Shown here: piece after piece, positions 61,601-64,000 of the stretch | Layout: every line of letters begins with the position of its first letter | Position numbering within the stretch: position 1 is the stretch's first letter | Origin: Solibacillus sp040273735 | GTDB lineage: Bacteria; Bacillota; Bacilli; Bacillales_A; Planococcaceae | Assembly (NCBI RefSeq): GCF_040273735.1 | Contig: NZ_JBELZM010000009.1 | Location: forward strand, 1-64,000 | Direction of reading: 5' to 3' | Length of the DNA: 64,000 bases | Notes under the pieces: model-generated | What the model saw: only the letters and a program-made list of their open reading frames with translations | What the model was told of the DNA's origin: nothing | Database searches by the model: none | Translations under genes and position numbers: made by a program

Positions 61601-61626
61601 ATATCGTAGCTAATTTTAAATATTTA
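61601..61626 (-). promoter_or_regulatory. Sigma-D promoter of hag
   Basis: On the minus strand TAAA (61623-61626), 14 bp, then TACGATAT (61601-61608). The -10 box matches GCCGATAT in 6 of 8 bases. Confidence 0.65.
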
Positions 61627-61721
61627 ATAGTTTTTTATAAATTAGTATATATTTTTTTAATGTATTAAAAAAAGTGAACATTATCGATGCGAAAGATGTG
61701 TAAGATTAAAATTTATACGAA

Positions 61722-61765
61722 TAAAAAAGCCTTATCGAACATCTTATACAAGACTTGTTCATATC
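61722..61765 (-). terminator. Possible terminator after csrA
   Basis: A short stem with one bulge (GAACAAGTCTT / AAGATGTTC) is followed on the minus strand by a T run a few bases later. The hairpin is weak. Confidence 0.4.
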
Positions 61766-61985
61766 ACTGCTTAAGCTTAAACTGCTTCAATGCATCGACT
61801 GAACTAGCCAATGCCTCTTTATTTTGCTGCTGAATCGCTTCAAACACTTCCGATCGGTGAACCTTAACAGACTTTGGAGCTACAATGCCTAGCTTTACTT
61901 GGTCGCCGTCAACGGAAATTATTTTCACTTCAATTTGGTCGCCAATCATTATTGTTTCGCCTTTTTTTCGTGTTAAGACTAACAT
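61764..61985 (-). CDS. csrA: CsrA, RNA-binding translational regulator
   Basis: A 73-residue CsrA/RsmA dimer that represses flagellin translation. The sequence MLVLTRKKGETIMIGDQIEVKI and VKLGI.AP..V.VHR is canonical. It starts immediately after the fliW stop, so the two are translationally linked. FliW antagonises CsrA by direct binding. Confidence 0.97.
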   Translation of the reverse strand: MLVLTRKKGETIMIGDQIEVKIISVDGDQVKLGIVAPKSVKVHRSEVFEAIQQQNKEALASSVDALKQFKLKQ

Positions 61986-62429
61986 TTACTTTCCACTTCC
62001 TTTATCTATAGCTATTTCATATCGTAATGGATATTTATCGCTATCCTGAAGGACGATTTGTTTGCCAAGCTTTTGTTTTGTATTAATAATAATTGGCGCA
62101 AGTAAGTTAATTGTAGAATTCGCGAAGTGTTCTTTTAAAGTGATGACAGTATATGTTGCCACTTCACTTTCTTCACTTATCTGTAATTGTTCTTTATCCT
62201 CTTCGCTTAAATGAAAAGCATAATCGGATTTAAAGGCGAATGGGTAGCCTACAACAAAGCCAATTTGCTCATCTTCAGTCGATTGTAATAAGGCAATGGG
62301 GAGGTCTGCATCTAATCCTATAAGAATGTATTTCGTATATTGTGTAAAACCAGGTAACCCCTGTTCAAATGTAAGTATTTCTGATTGATCTATTTCTACT
62401 TCACCTAAAAATTTCGTTTGAATATTCAT
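61986..62429 (-). CDS. fliW: FliW, flagellin-binding CsrA antagonist
   Basis: A 147-residue FliW. It binds either flagellin or CsrA, thereby tying hag translation to filament export. Typical parts are FEQGLPGFTQYTKYIL and FVVGYPFAFK. It directly abuts csrA and lies 14 bp downstream of the yviE-type gene. Confidence 0.93.
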   Translation of the reverse strand: MNIQTKFLGEVEIDQSEILTFEQGLPGFTQYTKYILIGLDADLPIALLQSTEDEQIGFVVGYPFAFKSDYAFHLSEEDKEQLQISEESEVATYTVITLKEHFANSTINLLAPIIINTKQKLGKQIVLQDSDKYPLRYEIAIDKGSGK

Positions 62430-62443
62430 GTATTTCGCTCCTT

Positions 62444-63010
62444 TTAGCCAATGACGTCAATTTGCACATCTGGTCTTACAATCATTTTGCTATTTACTTT
62501 TCCATAAGTGAAGTCAATTTGCGGCTTGTTCACCGTCACGTCAACTTTCGGTGCATTGCGTTCAATATTTATATCTGTTTTTCCTGGTGTAATATTTACT
62601 TTTACTGAACCAATCGACGGAATGAATTTAATGTTATAAGGACCTGGACGTTCCGGACCATGATTTTGTTTGGAAATGTTTTGGATTGTTGCACGTCCTT
62701 GGCCTTTCCCAGCACTCATCATAATTTGACGTCCTTCACCCATTCGTCTGGACATCCCTTTCAACATTTCTTGCCTTCCCCTTTGAGCATATTCTTTAAT
62801 CAATTCGCCAACAGGTTTGGACCCTAAATCTCGCCACATTTGGTCCATATTAATATCCAGCTTGGCGTTTGTCGTATTAATCTCAACTGTTGCAGCAGGT
62901 TGGGATATGTTTAATTCTGCACGTCGCTGTTGAATACGCTGAAAGGGCTTGGTAATCGTGTAATCCATCTGGATATCTGTTGTTGAAATCTGTATTTGTG
63001 GGAATCGCAT
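62444..63010 (-). CDS. yviE: YviE-type protein (DUF6470)
   Basis: A 188-residue protein in the yviE position between flgL and fliW, matching DUF6470 (MRFPQIQIST, IEINTT and VDVTVNKPQIDFTYG). Function is unknown. The start is ATG 63010 with GGGAG upstream; a 16-residue extension in frame is rejected. Confidence 0.82.
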   Translation of the reverse strand: MRFPQIQISTTDIQMDYTITKPFQRIQQRRAELNISQPAATVEINTTNAKLDINMDQMWRDLGSKPVGELIKEYAQRGRQEMLKGMSRRMGEGRQIMMSAGKGQGRATIQNISKQNHGPERPGPYNIKFIPSIGSVKVNITPGKTDINIERNAPKVDVTVNKPQIDFTYGKVNSKMIVRPDVQIDVIG

Positions 63011-63155
63011 TTTTAATGTCTCCCTTCTTTTCAATAAAAGCGCTTGGAGCATGTCCAAACGCTTAAAAAATATATGAGTTAAAAATTAATTAATGGGTGA
63101 AATCTAATTTCATATTTAAAACCCATTTGCGCCTGCCGCTTTGCTTTCGGCGCAG

Positions 63156-63197
63156 AACTCTAGTAGATTTCATTAACGGATGAAATCTACTAGAGTT
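63156..63197. repeat. Perfect 18-bp inverted repeat over the flgL stop codon
   Basis: AACTCTAGTAGATTTCAT (63156-63173) and its exact complement (63180-63197) flank a 6-nt loop. The right arm lies in the last flgL codons and the left arm just past the stop. No T run follows on the minus strand, so an intrinsic terminator is not indicated. Confidence 0.75.
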
Positions 63198-64000
63198 TGC
63201 TGAATAATTTTGGCGCCTACAGAGAGGGCAGCTTGATGGATAGATTCAGCTGTTACCATTTCTGTAATTGTTTTTGCATAGTCTGTATCTTCGTTTTCAG
63301 ACATTTGCTTTGTTACGTTTACTTCTTGCATTTGCAGGCGACTTTCCATTAATTCAACACGATTTTGCTTTGCGCCGACTTCTGCGCGCTTTACCAGTAC
63401 CTTTTCATTTAATGAATCAAGTCCTGGAATATTTGCAGTGCCTCCTGCTGTAAAATCAACGCCTAGTGCGTTACCGATTTCTTCACTTGTACCTCCGTTA
63501 TTTAAAAGAGTGTCTAGCCCGTTCATGAAAGTTTTTACTTCTCCAAATAGTTCTGCACCCGTTACATTAATAGGCATTGAGATTCCATCGAACACATTAA
63601 TCTCAATTTCCTTACCCAATCCGGTGAAATTAGGACCATTTTGAATTTCACCGTTTTCATCAAACAAGGGGCTACTAGTATGTGTCCCGGAGAAAATATA
63701 ATTTTCCCCAACTTTTGTGTTCCCTAAATCTTGGATATGTTGATTGATTTGTGAAATTTCCTGGTTGATTTTTTGACGATCCTCGGTAGTAATTGTATCA
63801 TTCGCTGCTTGAATAATTAACTCTTTTACACGAATAAGAGATGTTCCTACTTGATCTAACGCTTCATCCGTTGAATCTAACCAAGTATTTGCTTCCCTCA
63901 TATTACGTTGGTATTGTGCATTTTTATCTAGGTCAATGCGATATCCCATTCCTTTTACAGCTACTACTGGATCATCGGAAGGTCGGTTAATTATACTTCC
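63173..64000 (-). CDS. flgL: FlgL, hook-filament junction protein (5' end cut by window)
   Basis: A partial gene: 275 codons are visible and the frame stays open to the window edge, where it reads INRPSDDPVVAVKGMGYRIDL, a part of the flagellin-like N-terminal domain. The C-terminal domain ends in IIQQTLVDFIR. FlgL joins hook and filament. An internal Met at 63949 is not the start. The next gene, yviE, is 160 bp downstream. Confidence 0.92.
   Translation of the reverse strand, partial: GSIINRPSDDPVVAVKGMGYRIDLDKNAQYQRNMREANTWLDSTDEALDQVGTSLIRVKELIIQAANDTITTEDRQKINQEISQINQHIQDLGNTKVGENYIFSGTHTSSPLFDENGEIQNGPNFTGLGKEIEINVFDGISMPINVTGAELFGEVKTFMNGLDTLLNNGGTSEEIGNALGVDFTAGGTANIPGLDSLNEKVLVKRAEVGAKQNRVELMESRLQMQEVNVTKQMSENEDTDYAKTITEMVTAESIHQAALSVGAKIIQQTLVDFIR

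Overview
The window looks like a chromosomal segment of a low-GC, endospore-type Firmicute. Gene content and order follow Bacillus subtilis in several blocks: yitW-yitV/yitU, yisL-yisK, addB-addA, ftsE-ftsX, ctpB, minJ, uvrB-uvrA-yvlB, and flgL-yviE-fliW-csrA-hag-flaG-fliD-fliS-fliT-hpf-secA-prfB. A CtsR-controlled clpB, two ComK paralogues and the protein sequences suggest Planococcaceae (Solibacillus/Lysinibacillus type). The genus is an inference from remembered proteins. No rRNA, tRNA or CRISPR array was seen. Most genes lie on the minus strand.

Layout. 1-7.3 kb: a terminator, a short 21-bp periodic array, an N-domain-less ClpB with its own CtsR promoter, the yitW/yitV/yitU group, a membrane-anchored amylase-fold protein that has lost its catalytic residues, a large 21-bp periodic array, and yisL. 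7.3-21.2 kb: yisK, a DUF418 membrane protein, addB-addA, a TVP38-type membrane protein, minJ, ctpB and a TlpA/ResA-like thioredoxin. 21.2-33.3 kb: a nonsense-mutated PilZ gene next to an intact PAS-GGDEF diguanylate cyclase, a coiled-coil M23 hydrolase downstream of ftsEX, then yvlB and uvrBA. 33.3-41 kb: a third array, an IDEAL-domain protein, comK, an SOS-boxed yhjD-like gene, a p-aminobenzoyl-glutamate (abg) cluster with a divergent regulator, and a fourth array in inverted orientation.

41-64 kb: prfB with its programmed frameshift, secA, hpf, a PilZ gene, a second comK-like gene, and the late flagellar region. Between hag and flaG lies a nine-gene insert: a Maf flagellin glycosyltransferase, a small unknown protein and seven legionaminic-acid genes (legB, C, G, I, H, X, F). 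The likely logic is cytoplasmic synthesis of CMP-legionaminic acid and its transfer by Maf to flagellin, with flagellin synthesis controlled by sigma-D and by CsrA-FliW acting on the hag leader. FliD carries an insertion of about 335 residues.

The strongest unexplained signal is a family of 21-bp periodic arrays built on a TAGAAC core, at four intergenic places. One of them has a higher-order period of about 123 bp.
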